Counted from the first letter of the stretch, positions 1-12,039 are shown. The stretch: 64,000 nucleotides of DNA from Roridomyces roridus (GCA_029378245.1 JARKIF010000024.1:186001-250000); one strand, 5' to 3'. Notes: generated by a model not told the origin, from the letters alone. Numbers and translations are program-made.

Positions 1-61
1 ATGGTCCCACATCCAACGATACGTCGAGCCAGCTCATCCCTTAAGCAGCAGCAGCACATCT

Positions 62-1318
62 CTAAAATTGCGTGTTGGTTGAAGTTCGTTCATTCAACCT
101 TGATCTGTTCACAGCCTCATCAGCGGCGGCAGAAGTAATAACTGAGAGACTCACCATCGGCGGGAAGAAATGATCTTGGAGCTTGAACGTCTCCGCGCAT
201 CGACTTAGTGGCTCCTCGCCCCCACTCCCCAAATACGTATCATAACACAACCACTGAGGCACCAAATCAGCTATAACGCGCCTCGCCCTATCCAACCTCG
301 CACCCATCTCCACCGAGCTGGGAAATTCGCGCTCGGCAGCAGCGAGCGCCTGTTCCCACGATGCACTCACACTGCGCGTGCACGCGTCGTGTTTCTCCGC
401 CGTGCAGTACACCGTGTATATCGGGAAGGAGGGTGGATTCGAGCGGATGTTAGACCAGGAGGAAGAGAGGGACCAGTGAGCGGCCAGCATTCGTACGAGG
501 TGAACGGGTGGGATGCCTGTTGTCGGGAATGGAATGGGGTTGGCAAGGGTCGCCATGGGGGTAGTGCCCCCGGAGCGCGTTGAGCGCGTGAGGTGGAGGG
601 CATATAGACGTGTTAGGAAGACGTGGTCGGATTGCATCTCGGCGGCGTCGAGGGCAGAGGTGAGTATCAGCGCTGATTTGGGCTCGGACTCGGACTCGAT
701 GCGTTGTATCCAGAGTTCGGCGAGTTCGGTGCGCAGAGAATACCATTGTGGTTTGTCGCAGACTTTGTATATCGTCGCGATGTCGGTGGCGGAAAGGTGT
801 TTGGAGTGTTTGAAGTGAGATGTGATCAGTAGGAAAGCCCAATTTTGCCACGCCTCCATGTCGTATTTGTGCGCAAGACGAGCTACCGCAATGACCTGGG
901 GTAACTCTGACGCTGGAACAGAGGTAATTTGAGTGGCAATTACGCTTGGGTGTAATTAGACACGGAATCAGAATTCAAAAGAGAGAATGCTCACGACGCA
1001 TAAATGTATTTGAAAAGTGAACGAAAGTCGTCGGCCGAATCGTCGTGAAGGACGATGGGAAGATCATCTGATTGTCCTTCCACCTTGGTGTCCCCGACTG
1101 GAAGTGCGAACAAGGAAGCAAAGACGGGTGAATTGCTGACGAGATGGTACGTGTGTATCTGGGTAACCGATCATGTGGAAATTGTATAGCCAAGTTCCGG
1201 TAAGACACACCCTGAAAAGAGTTTGTTGAACGCGAAGAATGCAGTCGCCAGAGGGATGGTAGAAAGTCGCGTCCCGCTCAACGGGAAGAAAGTGTTGAGA
1301 ATCGGTGGGCACTTGCAT
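62..1318 (-). CDS. BTB/POZ domain protein (3 exons)
   Basis: Read as complement(62..944, 995..1158, 1211..1318), 384 aa, with two short GT-AG introns (50 and 52 nt) that keep frame. The N-terminal part has the Agaricomycete BTB signature: a DATFYHPSGDCILRV-type first strand, then a core built across the first junction (FRIHTYHLVSNSPVFASLF) and a second-exon end of the form DDFRSLFKYIYAS. The rest is the alpha-helical follow-on region usual for this family (ARLAHKYDMEAW, then a segment with cysteines near the middle). BTB domains mediate dimerisation and often serve as CUL3 adaptor surfaces; no kelch, MATH or zinc finger is visible, so the partner is unknown. I chose the ATG at 1318 because it lies just before the BTB core with no better upstream start. 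Family assignment is good; function is inference. Confidence 0.82.
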
Positions 1319-2446
1319 GGGAGTGGAAAGAAGGAAGGAGCGAGCGAGCTGAAGAAAACGACGGTCTAGAACTACTAGTACCCTTGGCTTTGCATTGAGT
1401 CCAGCGAGCGCCGAGCCCGAGACGGTGGCCGTTGATCTCCGGATAGCGCACTTGTCAGCGTCGCTTGCGTCGGAGGCGGATGTCAGCGGACCTCAGTGAT
1501 GCCCGGTCTGAAACGAGGGACGGAGAAGGTGTGGGTGTACACCGTGCAGGGACCGAAACGCCCAACAGGTTGATACGTACACGGTCCTTGATGCGGGTTC
1601 ATGCAGATGAATAGCAGGAGAGTGAGGGAGTCTGCTCTGAGATCTGAGCCATGTGCCGTAGAGGGAAGCGTCATGGAGAACACGGAGTTGGTGAAACGGG
1701 CATGCTGATTCTGCCCGTGAGCAAAGCGAGCGACATGAAACGGCTGAAGAAGGTGGGGCGGGCCAAGGGGTGGCGACATCAAAACTGACTGACCAAGACT
1801 ACCCAAAACCGCCTTGGCAGGACCCCGAGAACTTGACCCACCACCACCAGTCGCCAATCATCCGGAAGCCTGTGCCGGTCGCCCAAAGTGAACTTTGCTC
1901 CGAGTTTGCTTTGCGTGTGAAAAACTTTTGACAGGCAGCGCGGGAAGTCGCTCTCTTGCCGATGCCTGGATCAACGGAAAGAGAAAGCTTCGTCCTGCAA
2001 TTGCACCAGTATAGGGCTTAATGAAATTGGGATTTTTTGATTATGATGATACAAGGGCACCAAGGAACAAGTTATGCTGTTGAATTCCACCAACACCAGT
2101 TGAAACCAATGAGATATTCGACAACTGAGTCAAATCAGCCTCGAAAACCGCATTTTGAGGACCCCGGGAACCTGTCAAGCTACCACCAGTGGGTAGTCAC
2201 TGTCCAAGATTCATGATCTCGCCACCCCTTGGGGCGGGTGGGAGAACGTCTCAGGACATGGAAGGAGATGACAAGGATTGGTGATGGGAGCTGTCAATCA
2301 ATTGCCCTTCCATCATGGGCGCCGATTCAAATCACCGAACGTCTTTAAGGTAAGCCCTGACTCCTCCTCCCGACGTTAATGACTCCACGATTCACGGCTG
2401 GCTACGGCGGAGCGTCTCCAGAATACAATTCATCTCATCAGACTCC
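1319..2446. other. Intergenic, no recognisable gene
   Basis: No open frame here resembles a known family. A 124-codon frame on the minus strand (1483-1857) is Gly/Ser/Pro-rich at its start and has no gene-like context. The stretch is probably the promoter side of the BTB gene plus unique spacer. Confidence 0.5.
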
Positions 2447-3550
2447 ATCAGCAAAACTGAATCCATCTGGCGCATCTGGCGGCATCTGACACCGTCTGAT
2501 CCGTCTGGTTGACATGGCGTCGGAACTATGGAAAATGTTTGACAGTTTTTTTGACAGAATTCCGTCTGTATCAAGTCGCGCGATCGTTCTGCACTTTGGG
2601 ATTCATCCGATAGGTCCTCCTGCTCGCTTCCTGCAGGTGGCTGAAGCCATGGAATTCTTCAAAACGACAAGTCCGAAGGCACGTGGTCCGGGCGATCGGC
2701 GTTTCATCATCGATTGCGCGATTGTTGATCAAACGCCCGCAGCACCACTTGTCTTCTTCCCTCATCTTCCTCCCTTCCCTCCCTCCCTTTCCCTGCCCTC
2801 GCTCGACGATGCTCCGGCGTCTTTTATCCTTTCTTCCCCTTCAATACCATCCATCTGGAAGCTCTGAATGCTCCAAGTCCGGTCAAGTCTCTCCGAGTCT
2901 GTGCCCGCTTACGTCGCTCTGGATCCTGGGCTTCGTTCCTCAAAGCTTCAAAATGTGCTCTTCAAAGCCTCAAAATGTACCTTTCAAAACCTGAAAACCC
3001 TTCAACTCCCTCAAGTGGTATTCCATCCTCAAGCCGCAAAAAGATTGCAAGAACTTGAAGAAGATGCCTCGTCTAGATCTCTGGCTTTCCGCAACAGGTG
3101 GGAACACGGGCGCCGTCATTGGATCCGGTCCCTCTCAGCCGCCTCATCCAAGGTGCAGGAGCGTGTAAATGCAGCGCCAAAGGCGGGTGAAAGGTCCACC
3201 CATACATTCATCGCACGTGGTCCGACTACTGATTTCCCTGTCCGTTTAGTCGTATTCCAGCCAGCCGCGCTCTCTACCTTCGCGCTCCCATCCCGACCCT
3301 CACCACTCGCGCAGTATATTCCGGCGGTGGGCTATGTGTGTCGGTGCCAGCGCACACTGTCGTTCGAGCTGTAATCCGTGTAGAGTAGCTTATTTAATGC
3401 TTTTCGATCCCTGGCCAGATCATATTTGTGGTGCCAGAATACGATTCTGGCGCCAGGCGTGTCATTATGCTGCCAGATGCAGTTCTGGCCATCTGACGGG
3501 TCTGATTGATCTGCTGCCAGATCTGCCAGATCATTTTAGTTTTGCTGATG
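2447..3550. repeat. Candidate transposon remnant with CATCTGGC-type inverted ends
   Basis: A ~39-nt sequence starting CATCAGCAAAACT and followed by CATCTGG units (2447-2485) recurs in inverted orientation at 3512-3550, at roughly 80% identity by eye. The unit CATCTGG/ATCTGGC is itself repeated several times at both ends (2470-2510 and 3440-3530). Nothing between the ends resembles a transposase. I could not fix the outer borders or a target duplication, so this may be a decayed non-autonomous element or two separate inverted copies of a short repeat. Confidence 0.4.
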
Positions 3551-3803
3551 TCCGTGGCAGCACAAACCAGCTGAGACAGTGACACTGTGAGACTCGGCCA
3601 TTACATTTCATCTTCGCGTAGTATGGTCCTATGGACGGGGACCCTGCCCTCGGCGCAACATTCTCCGGTCGAATCCGCTTCAACCCAGCCAATCCGACTC
3701 ATTATTCAGCACAATTGTGGAGCCAGGAGTCCAGGCTGTCTTTCGAACGACATCCGCTGAGCAACGTCGAATGATGCTGATCGCACAAGGATCACACCTT
3801 CTC

Positions 3804-4264
3804 CAAGGGGGTACCACGATAAGCGAGCCGTACTACACCCCGAATTTTTTTTCTCGGGCAGATTGGCCTACCCTCCCCCCCTCCCAAAGAGGAAATTTCC
3901 TTTTTGGGAAGCCCCTATCGTGGTGATTTTAGTGATTTTTGCCTGCCATTGGCTGGTGTAGGGTGCAGAACTACTCCTGTGTCCTCCAATTGACTTCAGA
4001 AGCAAGAAACACCCATTATCGAGCAACATATATCTGATGATGTCCCACCACATCACGTCAGCACGTGATCATATAATCACGTGACCTTTCTGGCTGGTGC
4101 AACGGAAAATTGCCTAAAATTCTGTTTCTGCACCAGTTCTTGTCAGGAGAGCCATTCTACTGCTCTACCAAAAGTTGGTACAAAACTTTTTTTTCAGCCA
4201 TCCAAGGGACCCCCCCCCCCCTCCCCCCCTTTAATAGGAAATTTCTTATCATGGTACCCCCTTG
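3804..4264. mobile_element. 461-bp MITE with 8-bp target duplication
   Basis: The left end CAAGGGGGTACCACGATAAG at 3804 is matched in inverted orientation by the right end at 4264 with one mismatch over 20 nt. The element is flanked on both sides by the identical octamer accttctc (3796-3803 and 4265-4272). Eight-base target duplications fit the hAT superfamily. It is too short to encode a transposase and holds runs of C (4210-4229) and an internal partial inverted copy of its own end near 3910-3925. The borders are firm; superfamily assignment is inference. Confidence 0.82.
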
Positions 4265-4983
4265 ACCTTCTCAGGACTTGCGGACCTCGGCGGGCTTCTT
4301 CCAGAGACGGTCTCCGGGACTCCCCATGATCCCGCTTTACCGCCCGAGTTTAAACGGCCATTCAATTTCTAGCCCATCCTTTCCCGGGGATCCCTGCATC
4401 CATGGCCGGTCTCATCCGAGCATAATCTGAAGCCCGTTCTCTGTATTCTTTTCTGCGACATCTCCGTGGCGGTGACATTTTATCACTTTCTGCTGTTGGG
4501 CCGGGGCTTTACACGATCAGACCAATATGCATAGTTCATGGAGTCGTCTTGCACTCTCTAGTCACATATGTATTTAGAGCTCACCTGCCAACACTGACTT
4601 CAACGGACCCACTGCTTCCTGCAGCCCGAACTGGTCTGTTTCCTATCATCTATGAAAGCAAATTTAAAGCCGCAGTCCTGGATACTGATTCTGCAATTGA
4701 CCCAAAGGAATTGGCAATCGGGTATTGTGTGCAGGGCCATACCGCAGCAAAATTGGAAGCCACACTTGTAAGTTGAAGGTCGGAAATGTCGCCGACGGGA
4801 TCTCGGTCCGATTCCCAGGCTCCGAAATAAGTGTTCACGGTGTCGTTTTGGTGCAATCGAGATAGTCGTTTGCATTGCTGGTATACTCTATTGTTTGCAG
4901 AATGCTCATTTGCTACGGTAGAGTTGAATTTGCCTTTGCATCGTTCAGTTTATTCCATATGAGATAGAGTTTAGTTAGTATTA
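4265..4983. other. Spacer between elements, no recognisable gene
   Basis: Short frames on both strands (for example 4549-4776) show no family resemblance. No tRNA-like or terminal-repeat structure is evident beyond the target duplication of the preceding element. Confidence 0.45.
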
Positions 4984-6181
4984 CAGTGACGCCAGTCACT
5001 TCTTGAACGCCGGTGACAGGTAAAACCGGCCGTCAAAAAACTTTCTCATTTACATTTTTCTGTGGATTCCTAAGCACTCAGAAACAGTACAGATGTGCTC
5101 TAGTATGCTATGGGCATACCCCGATCCAATAGCTAAGAGATCCGTGAAGGTTTCATTTTTTCGGGGTTTGAAAAAGTGAAACAGGCGTGGGAAAGTGGTT
5201 CGGCAGCCACCGGCATGGTCCGGAATGCTGCAAAAAAGGACCGTGAGCATTGATCACCAGGTGCGGAAGGTCTCTGCACCCCATTTGTGGTCTTTTCCCT
5301 GCAAAAATTGCCTGCTGATGTTGGCTGTCTATCACAGATTACCACATTTGGATGCTTACCTGTCCCCATCAGATGCCGAGCTCCCGCACCCGTTCCCTTC
5401 AATTCACTCTGTGCTGGGTTTTTGAGTCGGTGTTTGGTCCGTGTGCTTGAGGACAGGCTTTAGCTGCCTCTGAAGATGTTCTTTGTGGCATTTTGTTCCA
5501 GTGATGGCCCTAAGGCCTTAATTATGGACCCTCAGAATAATTAAGGCCTTAGGCCTTAGGTTAAGGCCTGAGGGCTTAGGCAGCCTCAGCCCTTAGCAAG
5601 CCCGTAGATACCAAAAAAGGAAATTATTTCTCATCGAAGAGAGAACAAGTGGAACCATTGGGGAGACATTTGGTGAGGCAAGTGTGGCTTCTGAAATCCA
5701 TGGGTGAAGTTCCTAGCATGAAGGAACACTTCCTCGAGATTGAACATGTGGTGCCGGGGTCGGCCGGATGCAGATCAATCAAAATTGATCCCATCGGTAA
5801 GCCTCAGGCCTTAGGTTGAGAACGAGGCTTCCAGCTAAGGCTTAGCCTCAGGGCTTAATTAAGGCCTAAGGCCTTAGGACAAACCTCAGGCCTTAGGCCT
5901 TAGGGCCAACACTGTTTTGTTCAGCTGTTTGGCTTGTATTTGGGCTGAAGATTCATTTTGGGTGAAAATTCAAGACAGGCATAGAAACGGGTCCTCCGGC
6001 CAAAGCAGGTACCAAATTTTCGGTCGGCGGCGGCCAAAAAGTGAAACACCGTGGGAAAATTCCATCTGAAGGCGTAAATCGACGTATTTTGGGGTGCTGA
6101 GTTCGCCAAAAATACTCAAAAAATCTACAAAAATTTCCCCGGCCGTACCGGCCGGTGTAAGAGAGGTGCCAAGGAGCACTG
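4984..6181. mobile_element. Decayed hAT-like element, host of a nested MITE
   Basis: The left end starts CAGTGACGCCAGTCAC at 4984. The right end, read inward from 6181, starts CAGTGCTCCTTGGCAC. The two ends agree at about 19 of the first 30 positions, including the CAGTG terminus typical of many hAT elements. The flanking octamers tagtatta and tagtctca match at 6 of 8 positions, as expected for an old insertion. A sequence of the form AAAAAGTGAAACA followed by GTGGGAAA occurs at both ~5172 and ~6034, in the same orientation. A younger MITE (5499-5914) interrupts the element. No transposase frame is visible. Confidence 0.5.
5499..5914. mobile_element. Nested 416-bp hAT-type MITE rich in CCTAAGGCCTTA
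   Basis: The left end CAGTGATGGCCCTAAGGCCT (5499) and the inverted right end (5914) match at 19 of 20 positions. A perfect 8-bp target duplication, ttttgttc, flanks it (5491-5498 and 5915-5922). Both subterminal regions are packed with the palindrome-like unit CCTAAGGCCTTA and variants in alternating orientation. Subterminal repeats of this kind are often transposase-binding sites. The element is non-autonomous. It lies inside the older 4984-6181 relic, which gives the order of insertion. Confidence 0.88.
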
Positions 6182-6370
6182 TAGTCTCAAGAAATCGGAC
6201 GTACTGTATAGCAACCACACCCGCGCACTGGTTGGAGGCTGATATCTGTGGACTTGGAAAGAATCTGGGTTCGACTCCCAGCGTCCGAATACGTCTGAGT
6301 TTCAGAAAGAATATCTTTTCCCTCTCCGCATACTCCAAGAGCTGAATTGAAGCGGTTTTATTGCTTTTTT
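6182..6370 (+). repeat. tRNA-headed SINE copy, family 1
   Basis: The copy begins near a CTCAAGAAATCGGA motif. It ends its tRNA-like head with a Pol III B-box-like arm, CTGGGTTCGACTCCCAG (6266-6282), and CGTCCGA, which pairs with the upstream TCGGACG, so a full acceptor stem can be drawn. The 3' body (TCCGCATACTCCAAGAGCTGA, then GGTTTTATTG) is shared with the copy at 6776. The head is too degenerate for a functional tRNA. Confidence 0.55.
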
Positions 6371-6775
6371 ACCCTCAGTATCCATCACACTTCGGTTCGA
6401 TTGGCAGCATCCGACTCCGGCGACTCAACTTGAAATTCATTCTTTGAAATGACCACTGTTGAACCCGGCACGCGCTCTTTTGAGACAGACACACAACTCA
6501 GGCTACTTGGCCTCCGATCCTGAGTATGAATCTACGACAAGAACACTCGTGGAACCTTCATTCTTGATTCTTGAATTGTTGACGGGTTCAATTGCCGGCA
6601 TCGCAGTACTAGCTCTGTGGAACTCGGCCTTCTTTTTGTGCATCTAGGCAGCGCAAGCTCGAGAGCAACTCGAGAGTTCAGATTCTGAGTCGGTGGGACC
6701 GAAATTGCTTCGCAGCGTTCAGTTTATTAAATATTCTATGTATATTAGATCGAGTGTTGGCTGGAATCTGCAGTG
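6371..6775. other. SINE-body debris, no gene
   Basis: Holds CTTTTTGTGCATCTAGGCAG (6632-6651), a sequence also present in near-identical form at 7798-7820 downstream of another tRNA-like head. This suggests 3' fragments of SINE family 1. No coding frame is recognised. Confidence 0.4.
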
Positions 6776-6990
6776 AGCTCAAGGAATCGGATCCTGGTTA
6801 GATAATAGATCCTGGTGTATAGCAAGCCTGTTTCTTGATTTTCAGGTCCCTTGCAATTGGGAAGGGTCGATCTGGGTTCGATTCCCAGTGTCCCAATGCT
6901 TTCTGCCAACGCTGCTTTTTTCTCCTCTCTCCGGACACACCAAAAGCTGATTGCTGAACTGGTTTCACTCTCAACACATGGAATTGCGCC
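6776..6990 (+). repeat. tRNA-headed SINE copy, family 1
   Basis: Shares GAGCTCAAGGAATCGGATCC (from 6777) with the copies at 6182 and 12361. A strong T-arm, CTGGGTTCGATTCCCAG, lies at 6872-6888, followed by a T-rich tract and the body motif with CAAAAGCTGA and GAACTGGTTTCAC. An internal TGGTGTATAGCA resembles a degenerate A box. Confidence 0.6.
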
Positions 6991-7044
6991 CCAATTGGGG
7001 GCATCCTACTGAATTCTTTCCTTGGGGCTCAAGGCCACTAATTC

Positions 7045-7664
7045 ACCTGTTTTTAAGGGCCATTGCTTTCGCATGGCAATCCGAGTCTATGGGGAGGGCC
7101 CAAGGAGGGCCGGGAGGCCACAAGGGGAATTAATGATGGACAAGCATGTTTTGTCGTTTGTTTGGGTGGTGGAAATGCACAGGGCTTGATCTTGGCTTGA
7201 TCCGTGGGTCACTGGTGCGAGGTGGTGCGAGGTGGTGCGAGGTGGCCCGGGTGCGAGGTGGTGACCGTGGGCAGCAAGCTGCAAGCATCAACGGAACTGT
7301 CACCTGCAGATGCGCGGAAGAGGTGAGCCGAGGTTGCCGAGCTGCCAACGGAACGGAACCGTCATCGGCTGTCTTACCCGATGGACCGTGGTCCCGTTCC
7401 GCGTCGGTCAAGTCAAAGTCAAGGTTCTGCCGCCTGCGACTCTCGGTGGAGATGAAAACCCAAGCCGTCGGAAAAGATACATGTTCATGGTGTCAGGGCA
7501 AATGACAAAGAGGCAGCCAAATGGAGACAGAATGCCCCAACAATTACCCGAAAGAGAAAGCATCCCAACACCGACACTGACGTCACCGACAAAAGTGCGA
7601 CCCCACTCTGGCGGGAAAACGGCCGATAAGACCGAGCTTAAAAATAAATTTTTAAGACTCGGAA
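7045..7664 (-). repeat. Dispersed repeat, copy 1 (inverted relative to 34322-35170)
   Basis: Read on the minus strand, it starts TTCCGAGTCTTAAAAATTTA, continues with AAGCTCGGTCTTATCGGCC, and ends GGCCCTTAAAAACAGGT. Both termini and parts of the interior (a CTCCACCGA segment and a GTTCCGTTG segment) recur in the copy at 34322-35170. A tandem GTGCGAGGTG array (7216-7262) is private to this copy. It has no transposase and no clear target duplication. The ends are AT-rich near-palindromes, so a non-autonomous DNA element is likelier than an LTR. Confidence 0.6.
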
Positions 7665-7850
7665 CCTACACTACGCGCCTTTGATGGATGCCACACTCGC
7701 CTCCTTCCGAACGAATCTACGACTCGATCTTCCACTAGTGACGGGTGCCCTCGGTTCGATTCCCAGCATCCGAATTATCGATTCTCTGCAGCTCCCTCTT
7801 TTTGTGCACCTAAGTATGCAGCAGCGAGCTGGAGACTTCAGATGAGCTAC
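7665..7850 (+). repeat. tRNA-headed SINE copy, family 1 (degenerate)
   Basis: A T-arm-like segment, CGGTTCGATTCCCAGCATCC (7752-7771), is followed by a 3' body with CTTTTTGTGCACCTAAGTATGC and an AGCTGGAGACTTCAGATGAG segment, matching debris at 6632-6700. The 5' head is poorly preserved. Confidence 0.5.
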
Positions 7851-7854
7851 CGCC

Positions 7855-8155
7855 ACACAAATTGCGTGGCATGCACTGTGGGAAGTAGAAGAACTTGGAT
7901 GTAGTTCCTCGAAAACACTTACATTGAGTTCCCCGGGTAATAGCATTGAGTTCCTTGAGGCACTTGTTCTGACTTCCCCTGTACAGAAAACCAGCTGCAT
8001 ATGAGTGCCTCGAGGAACTCAGCCTGAGTACTCCAGGGAACTCAGTCTGAGTGCTCCGAGGAACTACCATGGAGTACCAGGGACTGCATCTGAGTGCCTA
8101 GGTACTACATCTCAGTTCTTTGAGTGCTCAGTGCTGGTCCTCAAGTACTCATATG
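7855..8155 (+). repeat. Degenerate GAGTTCC/GGAACTC repeat array, copy 1
   Basis: About ten imperfect units of roughly 25-30 nt, each built on GAGTTCC or its complement (for example at 7927, 7950 and 8013-8063). The array starts with GCACTGTGGGAAGTAGAAGA at 7873. The inverted complement of that start occurs at the far end of the array at 12040-12320, so the two arrays are inverted copies of one repeat family. Each lies beside a tRNA-headed SINE. Confidence 0.6.
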
Positions 8156-11100
8156 TATAGTTCAATTCCGAACCAATTATATTCATGCAAACAAAACACA
8201 GGTAAGGATAAAACGGACATCCGGTGGATCCGGAGGTGCTCAGAGGAGAGTCATACTGACCCATACCGAGCATCGTTCGAGTGCCGTGTCCAAAAATGTG
8301 AGAAAATCAAATGAAGGAGAGCAAGAAATGATGAACTCACCACGACAGCAATGCGGTGAATCACAGAGTGGGACCCCTGGGATGGAAACGATGAGCGGGG
8401 GTACAGAAACAGTGTATTATCAAACCTTTCTCATCCGGATGATGAAGAAAACCGCCGCAGGCTGAAGTCGAGAACGAGGGTAAAGGTGGAGGGAGGGCAA
8501 GAGGAATCAGGATATGTTCATCGAGGAGAACTCGGCGGGTGTCCGTCGCCGGGGACGGCAGCAAATAGCGGTGGAGTTGTCGAGATCCGCACCAAAGTCG
8601 CGGATAGCCAAACTGCTATGCACTCGATAGGGCTAGAACTCGCCGGCGAACGAGAGGTGTACGAATAAAAAGAATTGGCCTACTGAAAGGGGGAAATGGC
8701 CGTCGTATTTCAAGGATGTCCACCAGCGAACAAATCACACCAGTCGTGGACTGGAAAGATGGAGAATCATAAGAGCACGTATGAGAGCGGCAGAAAGGAG
8801 TCAGGGCAGGAAACTACATAGTATGGCCTTGAAGCGCGGTTTTGGAGGAGGAAGGTTTTGCCGGGTAGGTGATCAGGAACCTCCAGTGCTGGGAATGAAG
8901 GTCAGCAGGGAAAAGAAACCAATCCTGGCGAAGGAACGTACACAAATGAGCACAAGGATACGACCTTTCAGCTTTAAATAACACGGGAGAGCCGTCAAGC
9001 AGATCTTGTAGAACATAGCTGAATGCGGGCTGGGAAAGAAATACACATATCGTCTTCTGTGCGCGAGCAATTAGTCCTATGGGTGGGCGTGACGAAGGGA
9101 GGCGGACGCGTCTGATGAGAAGGTGGAGAGTAAAGGAAGAGACGAGCTAGAACATGGTTCAGCAAGACGTGCGGCATGTTTGAAGCGTGAATAGGCCGCA
9201 TACATTCATAATTTAACTGATGAAGTTGGCGCGCGAGGCGGCAGTGTGAGTCTTGAATAGCGTGCGTGCGTGAAGACGGAAGTCTAGAGGGTGTGAAGAA
9301 ACTAGACTCGTTGATATACATGAGAACACGTCATTCGAAGGAATGGAAGAGGAGGGTATGGGTACGCACCTTTTTTCCCAACGTCATCCGCCACCACTGA
9401 TCAGTGCTCCAGACGAGATCTCCAAAGCGTAGTCCACGTCTGGACGGGCCCGAGTTGACATCGAGAGGAGAAAATGCTAGAAGTGAGCAAATGGATGTCG
9501 ATGACAGGAACGCACGGTACGCGTGAGATGGATATCGCATGTGGCTCCAGCGAGAAGCGACGGCGCATTGGAGCGAAGGGATGATGTTGAGAGATCGGGT
9601 GGACTCATACGAGGTCGAAAGTAGTGGGGCGAAGGATCGCCAAAACGATCAATGGCAGAGGGGTCGGGTTGACGCATGTGGATCGCAAGGAGTAGGCGGT
9701 CAAAAACGGTAGGAGGCTGTTTGGAGACCACACACCATGCTGCAGGAGCATTTTGAGGCCCTCTGAGTGCCTGCCTCACGCCCTACGCGTCCCTGTTGGT
9801 GAGAAGCCAAATGTGCCGTGGGACGAGCAACGTGAGATCGAATACGAGCAGAACGCGTTGCCAGGCAGTCCCAGGTGTGCCTTGAGTGGTTTGAGTGTCT
9901 TTTGAAGGGTGTGGGGCGGATGTAGCGGCAGGATAACGAGGGTGGTCGGCGTTGATGGGAGAAGGGCGCGTTGTTTACGCTATGCTTGGCTGCTGATGGC
10001 ATGATGGAAACAGCTTCCTCTTCTGTCTTCCTAAAGAGTCTTTCGAACTGAAGTGGCGGCACTACTTGCCTTCGGAACATCATCCTTGGTGTGTCGAAGA
10101 AAGAAAACAATCCACACTACTTGGTGTAAGTACTTATGCATCCGATCGAGTCGTCCAACCAGGAAACAAATAGATGGGCTAATCCTCACTTGATCCTCAC
10201 CCTTTCTCCTCTTCAACCACAGCGGCCGATCGCTCATCGTGCAATTCGTCCCCAGATGCTTCTGCCTCGCTATCTCTTTCCTTCGTCGTTGAACTTGAGG
10301 CCAGCGGATCCATATAAGGAGAAGTATACCTGGCCGTTGGACTTGATACATTGGGAATTTTGAGATGCGTGGCCGCCGTGGCGGTCGTGGGATAGAAAGC
10401 CAGGAACAGGCTATTGGAGGAAGAGGAGATGGGTGCCCGAGTCTAGTCGGCTGCTGGCATCTTGCTGTCTAAGCCATAATAGTGTCAGGAAATATCCGGG
10501 GAGGACCTGCTCACCAGTGGCTGGACCGAGGTTGCGACGACGGGTGGTGGCGCTGGAGCGCGCTTTAGAAGGGAGACGCTCACGTGTGCAGGGAGGCGCG
10601 CGGAAGCCTTGTTGTTCCTGGTGTTGGCCTTCTGCTTCCACTTGCACTTGCGCATGGCTAGACCGGTTCGTCCACGACATACTTACACCCGGGCCCCGTC
10701 AGATGATCGCCAGATGATCGGACTCGCAGACAGAGGTACTCGACGTCGGACTCATCGGACATATTCCGAGGTGGTGGCAATGTACATATAGGGAATCGGG
10801 ATGAATGTCTATGAGGTCGGTCTTGTCCGCGGGTTGCACATTCATATATTCAGACAAGGATCCAGTCCAATCTTCCGTAGGAGATTCCGAGAGAGGGGAC
10901 GAGACGCATCAAGACGTATTCTGGATAAATTGAGATGTTCGGTGGTAGCATGGTACCTTGGCGGGTAGAGGTGGAAAAGAAACCGAAGATTTCGAAGGCT
11001 GTGGACATGATAAAGGATGCACAGTGGAGGTCTGAGCGCTTCGAATTCCAAAATACAGGTAGGACAATTATAATTTATGAAGCGGCTGGCATCTGGTGTC

Positions 11101-12039
11101 GAGGGTTTGCATGGAAACCAGATGTGGATGAGCTGCGTCTGCGTTTACCGAAGGTGTGCTTATTGCTCCTCGGTATCGGAATCGTCGATGAATGTTTGAA
11201 TTCGACTGCATTGTAGGATGATTTCAGTCGATTGTAGGCTGCAAAGGGAGCTAGGAGATTCCGGAATCACTACGGCGGATGGGTTGAGTAAAAGAGTACA
11301 CATACCCACCGGATACCACGCTATACACGACCAGAACGACTCTGAGTGAGTCACGAGTGACATATGATTAGGTTGAAAATTAGAAATAGAAGCCCCAGCA
11401 GAATGCCAAGAAACCAAGAGGCGCCGATAGGAGGTTGATAATTGGCTGATAACTTGGAAAAGTAGAAAAGTAGGCCGCGGATTGCAAGGGTAAGACCGAC
11501 GGAAGCTGGGCTTATCGTACCAGCACTAGCAGTGTTGTACATGGAACTGAGATAGCACTCACCGCCAGTTGTGTGGGCTTGAGTGTGCGTTTCGTCGCAT
11601 TTCGTGCTCGTGAAGTGTGCCTGTGAGTGGCCCACTCCCCGTTCGAGCTCAGCAGCCTGCATGGCCCCGCAGAGTAGTAGGCGTTGGAAGGCTTGGATCC
11701 GCGACACCGAGACAACCCCAGACAGTTGTGTACGATCTTTGAGTTCCGGATTCCGGATTCAGGTGCATTCGATCGCGCGCAAGTTGAGATAGTGCAGCCC
11801 AAGGTAGGGATCAAGAAAACAAAGAGGCGGAAGCATAGGTAGAAAGTTGGTGGGTGAGGGTGACCAGATTCTGCAAGCAACAGAGTCAAAGCCAAGCGTC
11901 GGGACACAGCCTTACGCTAAGCGCCATGTGATTGATCTACTGGATACGGCCGAACATTGCCGAGTATCATCCCGATGTCGCATCAACTCCGTCATAAGCG
12001 GCCGAAATGCCGAGGCGCCCATGCCGAGTTTACCTACTA
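8156..12039. other. Gene-poor stretch without recognised features
   Basis: Several 60-136 codon frames occur on both strands (for example 9700-10110 on the minus strand and 8124-8465 on the plus strand). None resembles a family, and I could not join any into a longer gene by plausible introns. The stretch probably contains old repeat debris, but I see no terminal repeats. Confidence 0.45.

Noticed and set aside
5508..5910. CRISPR-like array from regularly spaced repeats
   Set aside because: Repeats alternate in orientation, spacing is irregular, and the ends are transposon termini with a target duplication in a eukaryotic genome.
6242..6290. Functional tRNA at 6.2 kb
   Set aside because: The T-arm and acceptor are good, but the D and anticodon arms do not fold and the sequence recurs as a SINE head.
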